A stretch of 64,000 nucleotides of DNA, from positions 1,054,001 through 1,118,000 of the forward strand of contig JAWLAE010000001.1 of NCBI GenBank assembly GCA_041395625.1, read 5' to 3'. Every line of letters starts with the position of its first letter. Positions within the stretch are counted from its first letter, which is position 1. The notes below the pieces were generated by a model that was given only the letters and a program-made list of their open reading frames with translations, was not told the DNA's origin and did no database searches. The position numbers were made by a program, and so were the translations under genes. This document shows positions 35,901-43,762 of the stretch, piece by piece. This DNA comes from CADEED01 sp041395625 (GTDB taxonomy: Bacteria; Pseudomonadota; Gammaproteobacteria; Steroidobacterales; Steroidobacteraceae).

Positions 35901-36497
35901 TCACCGACCACCGGCTCGGGCGAAGTGCGCGTCTCGGGCACTTACAAGGCATATGGTCAGGATCTGACCATCCGGCAGGGACAGTTGTTATATGCGGGCA
36001 CGCCGCTCGACAATCCGCGCCTCACCATTGTTGCGGTACGCGAGGTCGGAACTGTGACCGCTGGCATTCGCGTGGCCGGCAACGCCAAGAATCCGCAGCT
36101 CTCGGTGTTCTCCGACCCCGCGATGGGCCAGGCCAATGCGTTGTCCTATCTGGTTGCCGGCAAGCCGATGGACGAAATCGGCGCGGGGGAAGGCGACGCG
36201 ATGACAGCGGCTGCCCGTTCACTCGGCACGGCTGCGGGCGGGCTGCTCGCCAAGAACATCGGCAACCGGCTGGGCCTCGATGAGGTGGGCATCGCTGACA
36301 GCGAGATGCTGGGTGGCGCGGCCCTGACCGTGGGGCAATATCTGTCGCCGCGGCTCTACCTGAGCTATGGCGTTGGGTTGTTCGAACCGGGTGAAGTGCT
36401 GACGCTGCGCTACAAACTGACGGATGAGCTGGCACTCAAAGTCGAGCAGGCCGCAGAGCGCTCGCGCGGCGGTATCGAGTACCGGATCGAAAAATAG
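32940..36497 (+). CDS. tamB: TamB, translocation and assembly module inner-membrane protein
   Basis: An 1185-residue protein. One N-terminal membrane anchor (WWRWAMGVLVTLIALLGVAT) is followed by a very long beta-helical/taco repeat region and the C-terminal DUF490 domain. The last 200 residues hold the family end (VRVSGTYKAYGQDLTIRQGQ, PQLSVFSDPAMGQANALSYL, YLSPRLYLSYGVGLFEPGEV, YRIEK). It spans the periplasm to TamA. GTG start, coupled to tamA. Its stop is immediately followed by the stop of the convergent lipoprotein gene. Confidence 0.95.
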   Translation: MSRLRWWRWAMGVLVTLIALLGVATLWLANSTSGARWLLARSDSMLAGTLRIEGLEGSLAGPLTLANLSYRDPDAGIDVTVRHVELELALLALLRATVRIESAEIAGMQLTLSEPRAPQPDPEPISLDPPLDVVVEALLLRDAVIRRDNDTLAEIRTARLNGTWTRAQLAIRELDVDAADGRLQLTGRITGNKPYAGEAQGEFQWQLGERTVAGTLTLSTADSRTTAQLQLTKPMTADLRATLLHQGERTAVDGVIRFGEGRLNVDGTLNATAKPLAVDLKLSWRDMLIPEDLAGQVLETTGDVAVSGNLQQYAIDGRLALGPPGRTADLQLKLTGSTDAIELERLAIVQRDGRLSATGRVAWQPGINWQIDATARSFDPGEFWVRWPGALDFTLASSGQFAAEQMTGHLEIDRLRGMLRGTPIRGSADLSLLTDRMLIGTLELQANNSRLRVNSQRIRQTGTDAFDAVAELTVPSLADWLPDAAGKATARFTARGAWPTLDIAGDLAGSAIRVGAQSAELVTASIALANPLEPDGEASLIAQNLTVAGFGFSSLNLSVRGDAEQHSLAADLKGPDQSAALSLQGSLEDANWRATVSRLQIAATDVATLALQQPTEVLYSAAGTSLARTCLVDGDMRICLAGSLQATGAFRADYELANVPLALTQIALAEPLPVTIEGSIDGTGELQRAESGVLTGAADLRSSGGALRQAAIADQPGAPLIRYQDLALQLALAERGAELTLSARLDDDGNLAGRIETGDLTADRTTLTGTMTARLPSVAVIEVLTPQLVDVNGSATLQAALSGTLQQPELSGELQVSGFAAEVPRLGLKLRDGKLTVKPQTEGPFLIAGQLRSGEGQLQFDGTATMDAEVRMAIKGQDFLAADFPGVRVVATPDLVFQRTAEEMSLIGYVRLPRADINLARLPRGTRPQSASDDVVVVDAVDRQTDAAQGSPLSATIRIEFGEQVAISGYGLDADVSGALMVRERPGSPTTGSGEVRVSGTYKAYGQDLTIRQGQLLYAGTPLDNPRLTIVAVREVGTVTAGIRVAGNAKNPQLSVFSDPAMGQANALSYLVAGKPMDEIGAGEGDAMTAAARSLGTAAGGLLAKNIGNRLGLDEVGIADSEMLGGAALTVGQYLSPRLYLSYGVGLFEPGEVLTLRYKLTDELALKVEQAAERSRGGIEYRIEK

Positions 36498-37979
36498 TCA
36501 AGGGTCGAGGCTGGTGCCCGTGCGCAACATCGTGAAGCGGGAATCTTCGAGTGCTGCGGCGGGCGTCAGTTCGTTGAGAATGACACCGCCGAGTCCGGCC
36601 GCTTCTCGCGCCCAGGTACAAGCGCCACCAAAACGCCCACCGCGCGTCGGCAAGCCCTGCACGGCGACCGGAACTGCCGCATCGACGAACAACGTTCCCG
36701 CGACCTCGTCCGCGAACGGGAAAACAACGCAGCCTGCATAAAAGCCGGCGCCGACGGCCGGAGTCACTAACAACAGCGGCGCGCCGTCGGCATTGGCCAT
36801 GAGTGCCGGCGCCGAGTAGAAGCTGGCGCCGAGCGGCGCGGCGTCGCCGGCTTGCAGCACGGTGGCGACATAGCTGAGCGTCGACAAGCGATCGGTGGTG
36901 CGCAGTACGACTATCTTCTGCGGATTGGTGCCGCTCGAGCCTGCAGACGGGCACGCAAACACGAAATCGATCGTATTGCCCCGGACGACGGCCGATCCCT
37001 CGGCGACTACCAGACAGTTGGCCAGATCCAAGTGCAAGGAATTGACCACGTGGCGCGCCGTAAGCTCCGGTGGCGTGAGGTTCCAGCCGATCACCGATGT
37101 TTCCGCCGACCAGGGCCCGGCGGGGTCGGGCGCCGTCCACATCACGATGGCACCGAGATAGTAGCGCGTCGGCTCGGAGCTCGGCGGATAGAGGAAATAT
37201 TTGTGGGCGAACAGCTTGTAGCGCTGCGCGCTCACTGGCTCGCCGGAGTCGTCTATGAGCCAGCTGGTCTCGTACACCCAGCGACCCGTGCAGCTGGCCG
37301 TCCCGCAGGTCGAGTGCGCCGGGTCCGTGTCTGTCACCGTGGCCGCGCTCGGCACGCCGACACTAACTACTTTGCTGAACGTTGCACCGTTGTCGGTACT
37401 GCGCGCGATGTGGACACTGACATCCTGCTGCACGGCAGTGGGTGCGATCCGATTGAAGTCGACGCCCGAGTACGACATCCACAGCACCGAACCGCTGGCA
37501 CGCAGCAGTGACGGATCGAACTGACCGTTCTTGCTGTTGTCCCCTGCTATGGTCAGTGGCTGATAGAGCGCCGGATTCGTCGCCCGAGGGCTCAACGCTG
37601 CAGACTGCACCGCAGGCCCCTGCCCAACGCGATTGCGCGCGCGGATGCTTGCCGTGTAGGTGGCGCCGTTGGTGAGGCCACGTACCAACGCCCGTCGACC
37701 GACGATATCGATACGCGCGCTGCTCACCTGCGGCGACAAGGTGACCTCGTAGCCCTCGACGGCGGCACCACCATCGTCCGCGACCGAGCCCCAGCCGAGA
37801 CTGATCGCACCATCGCCCACATTGGCCGTCAATCCCGTCGGCGCGCTCGGCGACGTAACTGCCGCCAGCACCGGCTCACTGCCGCCACCGCCACCGCACG
37901 CAGGTAACAGGAACACAGCGGCACATAGCCCCAATGGCCAACTTGGCCGACCTAGCAAGCGTACCCACGACATAGACAT
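36498..37979 (-). CDS. Lipoprotein with fibronectin type III and sialidase-like beta-propeller regions
   Basis: A 493-residue protein. Its lipobox is LLPAC (Cys28), followed by GGGGG. A fibronectin type III domain lies at about 45-130 (PSAPTGLTANVGDGAISLGW, GYEVTLSP, ATYTASIRARNRVG). The rest has BNR/Asp-box features (HIARSTDNGATFSKVVSV) and propeller-like strands, as in exo-sialidases and surface sugar-binding proteins. It probably faces the periplasm or cell surface. No catalytic Tyr/Glu pair was identified. It abuts tamB convergently and lies 5 bases downstream of the MmgE/PrpD gene, so it may be read from that transcript. Confidence 0.78.
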   Translation of the reverse strand: MSMSWVRLLGRPSWPLGLCAAVFLLPACGGGGGSEPVLAAVTSPSAPTGLTANVGDGAISLGWGSVADDGGAAVEGYEVTLSPQVSSARIDIVGRRALVRGLTNGATYTASIRARNRVGQGPAVQSAALSPRATNPALYQPLTIAGDNSKNGQFDPSLLRASGSVLWMSYSGVDFNRIAPTAVQQDVSVHIARSTDNGATFSKVVSVGVPSAATVTDTDPAHSTCGTASCTGRWVYETSWLIDDSGEPVSAQRYKLFAHKYFLYPPSSEPTRYYLGAIVMWTAPDPAGPWSAETSVIGWNLTPPELTARHVVNSLHLDLANCLVVAEGSAVVRGNTIDFVFACPSAGSSGTNPQKIVVLRTTDRLSTLSYVATVLQAGDAAPLGASFYSAPALMANADGAPLLLVTPAVGAGFYAGCVVFPFADEVAGTLFVDAAVPVAVQGLPTRGGRFGGACTWAREAAGLGGVILNELTPAAALEDSRFTMLRTGTSLDP

Positions 37980-37984
37980 GTCCT

Positions 37985-39376
37985 TCAGTGCTTCCGGCGT
38001 GGCGGCACTAACAAGCGTGCCAGCTTGCTGACATCGCTCAACTGGTCGAGCCGTTCGACAGTCTCGGCGATCTCGGCAACGCGACTCGCCGGTAGCAAGC
38101 CCTCCGACATGGCCCGCAGTTTGGCCACGACCTCGGGATAGCCATATCCTGGCTTGTCGTCGGGGAAGGTAACCGCCTGCTCGACTCGTTTGCCGTTCTT
38201 GAGCGTGATTTCGACCCGTGTGCGCATGATGTTGCGCTTGAACCAGTCGAAGTCCATCGCCGGGTCTTCGACGCATTCGATGCGCTTCATCATGGCGCGC
38301 ACCGGCGCGCTCTTAATCTTGCGTTCGGCATACAGCGCCGGCGTGAGTGGCTCGCGCAGCAGCGTAGTTGCCACGGCATATGGCAGCGAGAACTGCGCGT
38401 CGACCGCGCCCTGCGGATCGAAGTCGGCGATCCGTGTGACACCGACGTTCCACACGCGGACTGTCTCGACATCAGTCGCGCGGATGTCGTGCGCCGCGAT
38501 CAGCTTGGTCAGCGCCACGTACGGCGGATGACTCCAGGCGATCGACGGATGCAGTTTGAAATCCGTGCCGAGAATCAACCAATCGCGCCCCAGACCCTGC
38601 GTCATCTTGGCGAAATCGCATTGATCGGAGCCAGCCATGATCCAGAAGCCTTCCTTGCCGTCGAGTATGCCGTGCCCGCCGCGCAAGCCCGCTCTGGCTG
38701 ACACTGCGCCCATCACACCGGCCATCGACATCCAGCCCCAGCCCAGCTTCGCTTCGCGCATCGGCCGGGTCTCGTCGACGATGCCGAAATACTTGTATGC
38801 CGACGGCACCGGCGCGTACGTGCCGGTGACACCGAACGCGGCGTCCATCTCCACCGGCTTCAGGCGCAACAGATTGCCGGCGGCTGCACAAGCGGCGAAT
38901 GGTGTGTATTGCTGCCCCCAAACCTGGGCGCCCCGCTCGGGACTGGGCTGCATGGACCAGCCGATGCGGGTACCGACCTCGTAGCCAGCGACGACTCCGG
39001 CGATCATCTGCTTGCCGGACAAACCCAGCGATTCGCTCACAGCTAACACCGCCGGCACGACGATCGGTCCGGCATGGATCACATATTGGCAGACATCCTC
39101 GTAGTCGAGCGCGAATGCCAGCCCGCCGTTCGCATAGGCGGCGATCGGCCGCGAGACGCGCGTCCCGTCTCCGATCACTGTCGCATCGCGCACCCCACCG
39201 CCGATGTCCTTGGCCAGCTGCGTGTGCACCCGACCGATCCGCGTCTGCGCGCCGCCCAGAGCGGCGGCCAGGATATTGAGCACGGCGATCCTGGCCGCGG
39301 CAACGGCTTCGCCTGGAATCTTCTGATAGCGCAGCTCCGCGGCGAATGTTGCGAGCTGACGAGTAACGGATGCCAT
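37985..39376 (-). CDS. MmgE/PrpD family protein
   Basis: A 463-residue protein. The N-terminal helical domain (LRYQKIPGEAVAAARIAVLN, GGLAFALDYEDVCQYVIHAG), core AACAAAGNLLRLKPVEMDAA, GITGTYAP-like region (GVTGTYAPVPSAYKYFG) and C-terminal swivelling domain with FSLPYAVATTLLREP are all typical. The family includes 2-methylcitrate dehydratase (PrpD), cis-aconitate decarboxylase and related dehydratases. No propionate genes are nearby, so it may act on another tricarboxylate-like acid. It is followed at 5 bases by the lipoprotein gene. Confidence 0.9.
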   Translation of the reverse strand: MASVTRQLATFAAELRYQKIPGEAVAAARIAVLNILAAALGGAQTRIGRVHTQLAKDIGGGVRDATVIGDGTRVSRPIAAYANGGLAFALDYEDVCQYVIHAGPIVVPAVLAVSESLGLSGKQMIAGVVAGYEVGTRIGWSMQPSPERGAQVWGQQYTPFAACAAAGNLLRLKPVEMDAAFGVTGTYAPVPSAYKYFGIVDETRPMREAKLGWGWMSMAGVMGAVSARAGLRGGHGILDGKEGFWIMAGSDQCDFAKMTQGLGRDWLILGTDFKLHPSIAWSHPPYVALTKLIAAHDIRATDVETVRVWNVGVTRIADFDPQGAVDAQFSLPYAVATTLLREPLTPALYAERKIKSAPVRAMMKRIECVEDPAMDFDWFKRNIMRTRVEITLKNGKRVEQAVTFPDDKPGYGYPEVVAKLRAMSEGLLPASRVAEIAETVERLDQLSDVSKLARLLVPPRRKH

Positions 39377-39425
39377 GATCTCTCCGCATGCGGACGCTCA
39401 GGCGCCCAGTGGCTATCATGCACCT

Positions 39426-39770
39426 CTAGAACTTGAAGCGGTACTTCAGGACGATTACTGCGTCAGCCGGGTCGACGTCCATGCTGAAGCCCGGGCGCGC
39501 CGACTCGAGCCACAACGCCGAGGACAACCAACGCAGATGCGGCGCAACATGACCGGCGACGGCCACACGATCCTGGAGCTCCTGCTCCCGGTTTCGCTGG
39601 ATCCAGTGCAATGACAAGGGTTTCGGCGGCGCGCTGGTCGTTAGTCGCTGTCCGACCGGCTCGCGGGCGAGCACGGTCGTCGATGCTGCAATCGACAGGA
39701 CGAGCGCGGCCACGCGTAAACAGGCCAAACCCAGTTCGCCGTTCCGCCACCCGGTCATGAGGAGCTTCAT
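39426..39770 (-). CDS. Small exported protein, unknown
   Basis: A 114-residue protein with a signal (LGLACLRVAALVLSIAASTT, cleavage after VLA). The mature part ends in strand-like DAVIVLKYRFKF, with Phe at the C-terminus as in outer-membrane strands, but it is too short for a barrel. I do not recognise it. An in-frame ORF continues upstream to 40274, antisense to the thioesterase gene, and is not used. Confidence 0.5.
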   Translation of the reverse strand: MKLLMTGWRNGELGLACLRVAALVLSIAASTTVLAREPVGQRLTTSAPPKPLSLHWIQRNREQELQDRVAVAGHVAPHLRWLSSALWLESARPGFSMDVDPADAVIVLKYRFKF

Positions 39771-39956
39771 GGCGGCAAAGATATGCCGTCGTGCATCACC
39801 TGCCTGCGACGCAAGACGCAATTCTATCGAGCCTTCTTGGACAACACGGCATGCGCGTCCAACGTTCCGCACATAATGTCGTGCCTGCGTTGCGCTCGGC
39901 ACACAAAGCAACGAACAGGCACAATATGTCCATCGTTCGCTGTCAGGAATCCGCTC

Positions 39957-40769
39957 TTGCTGCAGAATTACAGTTGGCTCAATGACACGACGCTCGTGGC
40001 GGCGATGGATCCGGCTATCGCCGCATTCTCCGGCGCCTTCGGCGGCTGGGTGGCGGCTCACGCATTGCTGGCCGCCGAACGCGTCGTCAATGATCCCGAC
40101 GCTTTGCCGCTGTCGGTCAATATCGATTTTCTGCGGGGAGTTGTCGAAGGCGACGTGGTTTCGACGGGCGAGCTCGTGCACAGCACGCGTTCGCTGCGCT
40201 TCGTGCAAGTCGCGACAGCGCAGGCCGACGGCGACTGCGCGCGCACCACGGCGATCTTTGCGCGCCGCCGACACACGGACGATGTTACATCGGTCGCGAT
40301 GCCAACTTGCGCCGCGCCCGAGTCACTGGAACCAATCGACGCGAGCGTCGTACCGGTCACCTGGATCAATAGCTTCGACTTGCGATTCGCTTCGCGTGCG
40401 CCCGGCGAACGCAGCCCGGCAATGCGCTCACTAACCTGGACCAGGCTCAAGACCGAGCGGGCGCTCGACTACGCCGCGCTGCTCGCAATTGCCGATACAC
40501 CGCTGCCACGGATCTTCATGCACTATGCGGCGCAGTCGAAAATCTCGACTGTCACGATGTCAGTGCATTTTCATGCGGACCGCGCTGATCTGGCACGCAT
40601 CCGCCACGAATTCGTGCTCGTCGAAGCCAGCAATCAGGCAGCTCGCCATGGCTACTACGATCAGCTCACCCGCATCTGGTCGCGGGCCGGCCGACTGCTG
40701 GCGACATCCTCGCAGCTCGTCTGGTTCAACGTTCCACCCGGCGCGACGCCCGCCCCGGACCCGGCATGA
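39957..40769 (+). CDS. Acyl-CoA thioesterase family protein (TesB-like double hotdog)
   Basis: A protein of about 270 residues. N-terminal FSGAFGGWVAAHALLAAERV is the family start of the 4HBT_3/TesB-like group, with the paired second hotdog (LDYAALLAIADTPLPRIFMH, TVTMSVHFHADRADLARIRH) and HGYYDQLTRIWSRAGRLLAT at the end. It probably cleaves acyl-CoA thioesters. The start is uncertain: TTG 39957 with AGGA upstream gives a normal N-terminus (LQNYSWLND), whereas ATG codons at 39783 or 39879 add a Cys-rich leader of no known kind. It overlaps the next gene by ATGA. Confidence 0.75.
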   Translation: MLQNYSWLNDTTLVAAMDPAIAAFSGAFGGWVAAHALLAAERVVNDPDALPLSVNIDFLRGVVEGDVVSTGELVHSTRSLRFVQVATAQADGDCARTTAIFARRRHTDDVTSVAMPTCAAPESLEPIDASVVPVTWINSFDLRFASRAPGERSPAMRSLTWTRLKTERALDYAALLAIADTPLPRIFMHYAAQSKISTVTMSVHFHADRADLARIRHEFVLVEASNQAARHGYYDQLTRIWSRAGRLLATSSQLVWFNVPPGATPAPDPA

Positions 40770-41038
40770 TCGGCTGGGCCAAATCCATCGGCGGCTGGGT
40801 GTTGTTAGCGATTGGCTTTGCCATCTTGCTGCTGCCGGGCCCGCTCGGCTGGCCCGGGCTGCCAGTGATGGCCGGCGGCGCGCTGCTGATACTCTCGACG
40901 AGCGCCAAGGCCCGGCGCTGGTTTGTCGAAGCCGCGCGCGAGGAGCCGAAAATGTTCGGCCGACTGCGCAACTGGATCCGCGCGCGCCGGCGCCGTCAGC
41001 ATGCCGGCCGACGCAGCGCCCCACCGCCGCCCAGTTAG
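40766..41038 (+). CDS. PGPGW-like small membrane protein
   Basis: A 90-residue protein: GGWVLLAIGFAILLLPGPLG, then WPGLPVMAGGALLILSTSAK and a basic tail (RRWFVEAAREEPKMFGRLRN). Two membrane helices around a PGP-G-P turn match the PGPGW family of small inner-membrane proteins of unknown role. It is coupled to the thioesterase gene by ATGA, and its TAG overlaps the stop of the convergent acyltransferase. Confidence 0.7.
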   Translation: MIGWAKSIGGWVLLAIGFAILLLPGPLGWPGLPVMAGGALLILSTSAKARRWFVEAAREEPKMFGRLRNWIRARRRRQHAGRRSAPPPPS

Positions 41039-41982
41039 CGCTGGGGGTGCGCGACGCGCGTGTCCCGATGCCGCTGCAGCTGGTCGCACAGCGCCGGGAA
41101 CGCGGCGTCGATATCGAACGAGTAGCCATCCCAATAGCCGTCCCGCTCCGGTACATAGCGCCGCGGCGCTGGCAGCCGGCCACTCAGTGCTACGCGCTTC
41201 ATGCTCGCTTCGAGCGCCGCACACAAAGTCGCGGCGGGCTTTGCCATGACATCGGCCACAGACAGCGGCGGCATCACCTGCATGCCCACGCGCACGCCAT
41301 AGCGCAGCGTGGCGGAGAACGGATGCTCCCAGATGCGATGTGTGCCGGTCAGCACAACGGGCAGCAGGGGAGCGTGCAGTGCCCGCGCCAGCCGAGATGC
41401 CCCCGCGCGGAACGCGGCTTCGATCCCTAACACCGTCCCTTGCGGGAAGACGACGAAGTTCTCACCACTCGCCAGTGAGTCACGCGCGGCGCGCAACATA
41501 GTGCGATATGCACCGGCTCCCTGTTCCGGCTCTACTCTTGCGTGCCGCATGCGCGTCAGCGCCGCGCCGATGTGTGGCCAACGATAGATTTCGGCGCGCA
41601 CGACGAAGCGCATCGGCAAGCCCAGCTGCAGCAGACACAAGCCATCGACGAGGCTCTCGTGCAACGCCAGCACCACGTACGGTCCGCGCCCCAGATGCTG
41701 TGCGCCGCCGATCTGCAGATCGACCTCGAGGTGCGCCAGCAGGCGGCGCGCCACCTCCCGTTGCGCGTGGTACCGCGCCTGCGGATCGAGATTCGGATCT
41801 GCCCGCCCCAGTCGCTCGAGCGAACGCGACAGCAGCCACCCGCCGCGTGCCGCGAAGCGCAGGCGCGCGCGCAGCCCCTCCGGCACGAAGTGAGGCGTTT
41901 CTGGCGGCGGGATGGTGTTGAATTCCGGCACAGACTCGAGTGTAACGACGAGCAGCGAGAAATCCTCACGGATCGTGACCAC
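41035..41982 (-). CDS. PlsC-type acyltransferase
   Basis: A 315-residue protein. The catalytic HESLVD is the H-x4-D motif of glycerolipid acyltransferases; the later FPQGT replaces the usual FPEGT, and a conserved Pro is in PLLPVVLTGTHRIW. It probably moves an acyl chain to lysophospholipid or glycerol-phosphate. The N-terminal 90 residues are longer than in PlsC. GTG start at 41982. It diverges from the oxidoreductase gene and shares TTAG at its stop with the PGPGW gene. Confidence 0.8.
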   Translation of the reverse strand: MVTIREDFSLLVVTLESVPEFNTIPPPETPHFVPEGLRARLRFAARGGWLLSRSLERLGRADPNLDPQARYHAQREVARRLLAHLEVDLQIGGAQHLGRGPYVVLALHESLVDGLCLLQLGLPMRFVVRAEIYRWPHIGAALTRMRHARVEPEQGAGAYRTMLRAARDSLASGENFVVFPQGTVLGIEAAFRAGASRLARALHAPLLPVVLTGTHRIWEHPFSATLRYGVRVGMQVMPPLSVADVMAKPAATLCAALEASMKRVALSGRLPAPRRYVPERDGYWDGYSFDIDAAFPALCDQLQRHRDTRVAHPQR

Positions 41983-41993
41983 ATCGCGCTAGC

Positions 41994-43022
41994 ATGGCGC
42001 CTGCCATGACACTGAACAGAACCTGGATCCTGCGCAAACGGCCTGCCGGCCATGTCGCTCCCGGTGATCTCGAGCTCGTGAGCGCCGAGCTGCCCGCACT
42101 CGATGACGGGTCGGTACGTGTGCGCACGATCTATCTCTCGCTCGATCCTACCAATCGCATCTGGATGAGCGACGCCAAGGGCTATATGCCGCCGGTCGGC
42201 ATTGGTGAGCCGATGCGCGGCGGTGGGTTGGGAATCGTCGAAGCGAGCCGGTTCGATGGTCTGGCCGCTGGCGACATCGTCAATACCGGGCTCGCCACCT
42301 GGGCGCTCTACAATGATCTGCCCGGCAAGAGCCTGTCCCGTCTGCCGCAGATTCCCGGCGTTCCGCTGACCGCTTTCATGGGCCCGCTCGGCGTAACTGG
42401 CATGACTGCGTACTTCGGCCTGTTGGATATCGGTCGGCCCAAGGCTGGTGAAACAGTCGTCGTTTCAGCGGCGGCCGGCGCAGTTGGCTCGATGGTCGGG
42501 CAGATCGCGAAGATTCACGGTTGTCGCGTTGTCGGTATCGCTGGCTCCGATGACAAGTGCCGCTGGCTGACCGAGGTCGCCGGCTTCGACGCCGCTATCA
42601 ACTACCGCAGGGAAGATCTCGGCACGGCACTCGACCGGCATTGCCCACGAGGCATCGACGTCAATTTCGAGAACGTCGGCGGCGCAGTCATGGACGCCGT
42701 GATTGCACGTCTGAACGATTTCTCGCGCATGCCTCTGTGTGGCCTGATCTCGATATACAACGCCACTGAGCCGGTTCCCGGTCCTTACAACTTCGGCAAT
42801 CTGCTGATGCGCCGCACGCTCATGAAGGGGTTCATCGTATTGGACTACCTCAAGCGATTCCCGGAAGGCATGCAGGCCATGGCAGGATGGTTATCAGCGG
42901 GCAAGATCAGATTCGAAACCGACATCGTGCAAGGCCTGGAACATGCGCCGGCGTCGTTGGAGCGGCTGTTCACCGGCAAGAACCTCGGCAAGCTGCTCGT
43001 GCAGGTGAGCGATGGACCTTGA
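41994..43022 (+). CDS. NADP-dependent oxidoreductase, CurA/leukotriene B4 dehydrogenase type
   Basis: A 342-residue medium-chain reductase. N-terminal NRTWILRKRPAGHVAPGDLE and RTIYLSLDPTNRIWMSDAKG, cofactor motif VVVSAAAGAVGSMVGQIAKI, DAAINYRRED and DVNFENVGGAVMDAVIARLN, with C-terminal GLEHAPASLERLFTGKNLGK are typical. It has no zinc ligands and reduces alpha,beta-unsaturated carbonyls. ATG 42006 is an equally possible start. Confidence 0.92.
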   Translation: MAPAMTLNRTWILRKRPAGHVAPGDLELVSAELPALDDGSVRVRTIYLSLDPTNRIWMSDAKGYMPPVGIGEPMRGGGLGIVEASRFDGLAAGDIVNTGLATWALYNDLPGKSLSRLPQIPGVPLTAFMGPLGVTGMTAYFGLLDIGRPKAGETVVVSAAAGAVGSMVGQIAKIHGCRVVGIAGSDDKCRWLTEVAGFDAAINYRREDLGTALDRHCPRGIDVNFENVGGAVMDAVIARLNDFSRMPLCGLISIYNATEPVPGPYNFGNLLMRRTLMKGFIVLDYLKRFPEGMQAMAGWLSAGKIRFETDIVQGLEHAPASLERLFTGKNLGKLLVQVSDGP

Positions 43023-43059
43023 GTCGGCAGCGCTCGCCGCGCGCCTGTAAGGAAGGTCG

Positions 43060-43716
43060 TCAATTGCGATAAGACTCGGCGCCGAAGTCCGGACAGGATT
43101 CAACAGACTTGGGATTCTGCAAATCCTGGCTGCTATCCGCGAGCCAGCAGTCGTCGAATATCGAGCAGTAGCAGAACGTGATCGAGTTGGCTGGGTCGGC
43201 CAAGGCCGCCTGAAATCGGCGCGCGAGATCCGGAACATGCGTTCCAATCATGATTACCCTTTCGTCACGGCTGAGGACGCGGTCGGTAACGAAGTTGCGC
43301 GTCACCTCGCTCGTGGGCGATGCACCGAGCTTGCGTACCGCATGCGCCCAGTCGTGGATCGCCTCACCGCCCAGCAGCAAACGAACCCCGCGTATGCGCG
43401 CTGGGCCAACCCCGACGTTGCGTAGTGCCAACGTAAAGCTAGCGGAGTCTGCGGAGTCGAACGTGTCGATCGACAACTGCACGAACGGCCAAACGCCCGC
43501 TGCTGTCTGCTTGCGCACCGCCGCCGACTCCGTGAGCGCCGCATAGAGCGCGATAACTGCCACGACCACGCTGGCAACCGACAGCACCGTCTGCCACAGG
43601 GTCAGGCGTGTAAAGATCTTCTCGGCACGCGACAGCGGCGGAATCGGTTCGGCCGCTGGCTGTGTCCTGGTCACCTCGGGCGTCGGCGCTCGCTTGCCGT
43701 CGGATTTCTCAGTCAT
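43060..43716 (-). CDS. Hypothetical protein with one membrane span
   Basis: A 218-residue protein with a polar Pro/Thr-rich N-terminus, one membrane segment (LSVASVVVAVIALYAALTES) and a likely periplasmic beta domain (SFTLALRNVGVGPARIRGVR). Cys residues near the end (ITFCYCSIFDDC) may pair. Not recognised. It is divergent from the YdjM-like gene. Confidence 0.7.
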   Translation of the reverse strand: MTEKSDGKRAPTPEVTRTQPAAEPIPPLSRAEKIFTRLTLWQTVLSVASVVVAVIALYAALTESAAVRKQTAAGVWPFVQLSIDTFDSADSASFTLALRNVGVGPARIRGVRLLLGGEAIHDWAHAVRKLGASPTSEVTRNFVTDRVLSRDERVIMIGTHVPDLARRFQAALADPANSITFCYCSIFDDCWLADSSQDLQNPKSVESCPDFGAESYRN

Positions 43717-43762
43717 GGCAACTGCTCCTTGGCTGCTTTCTCGTGTACCTTTTTAATCATAT

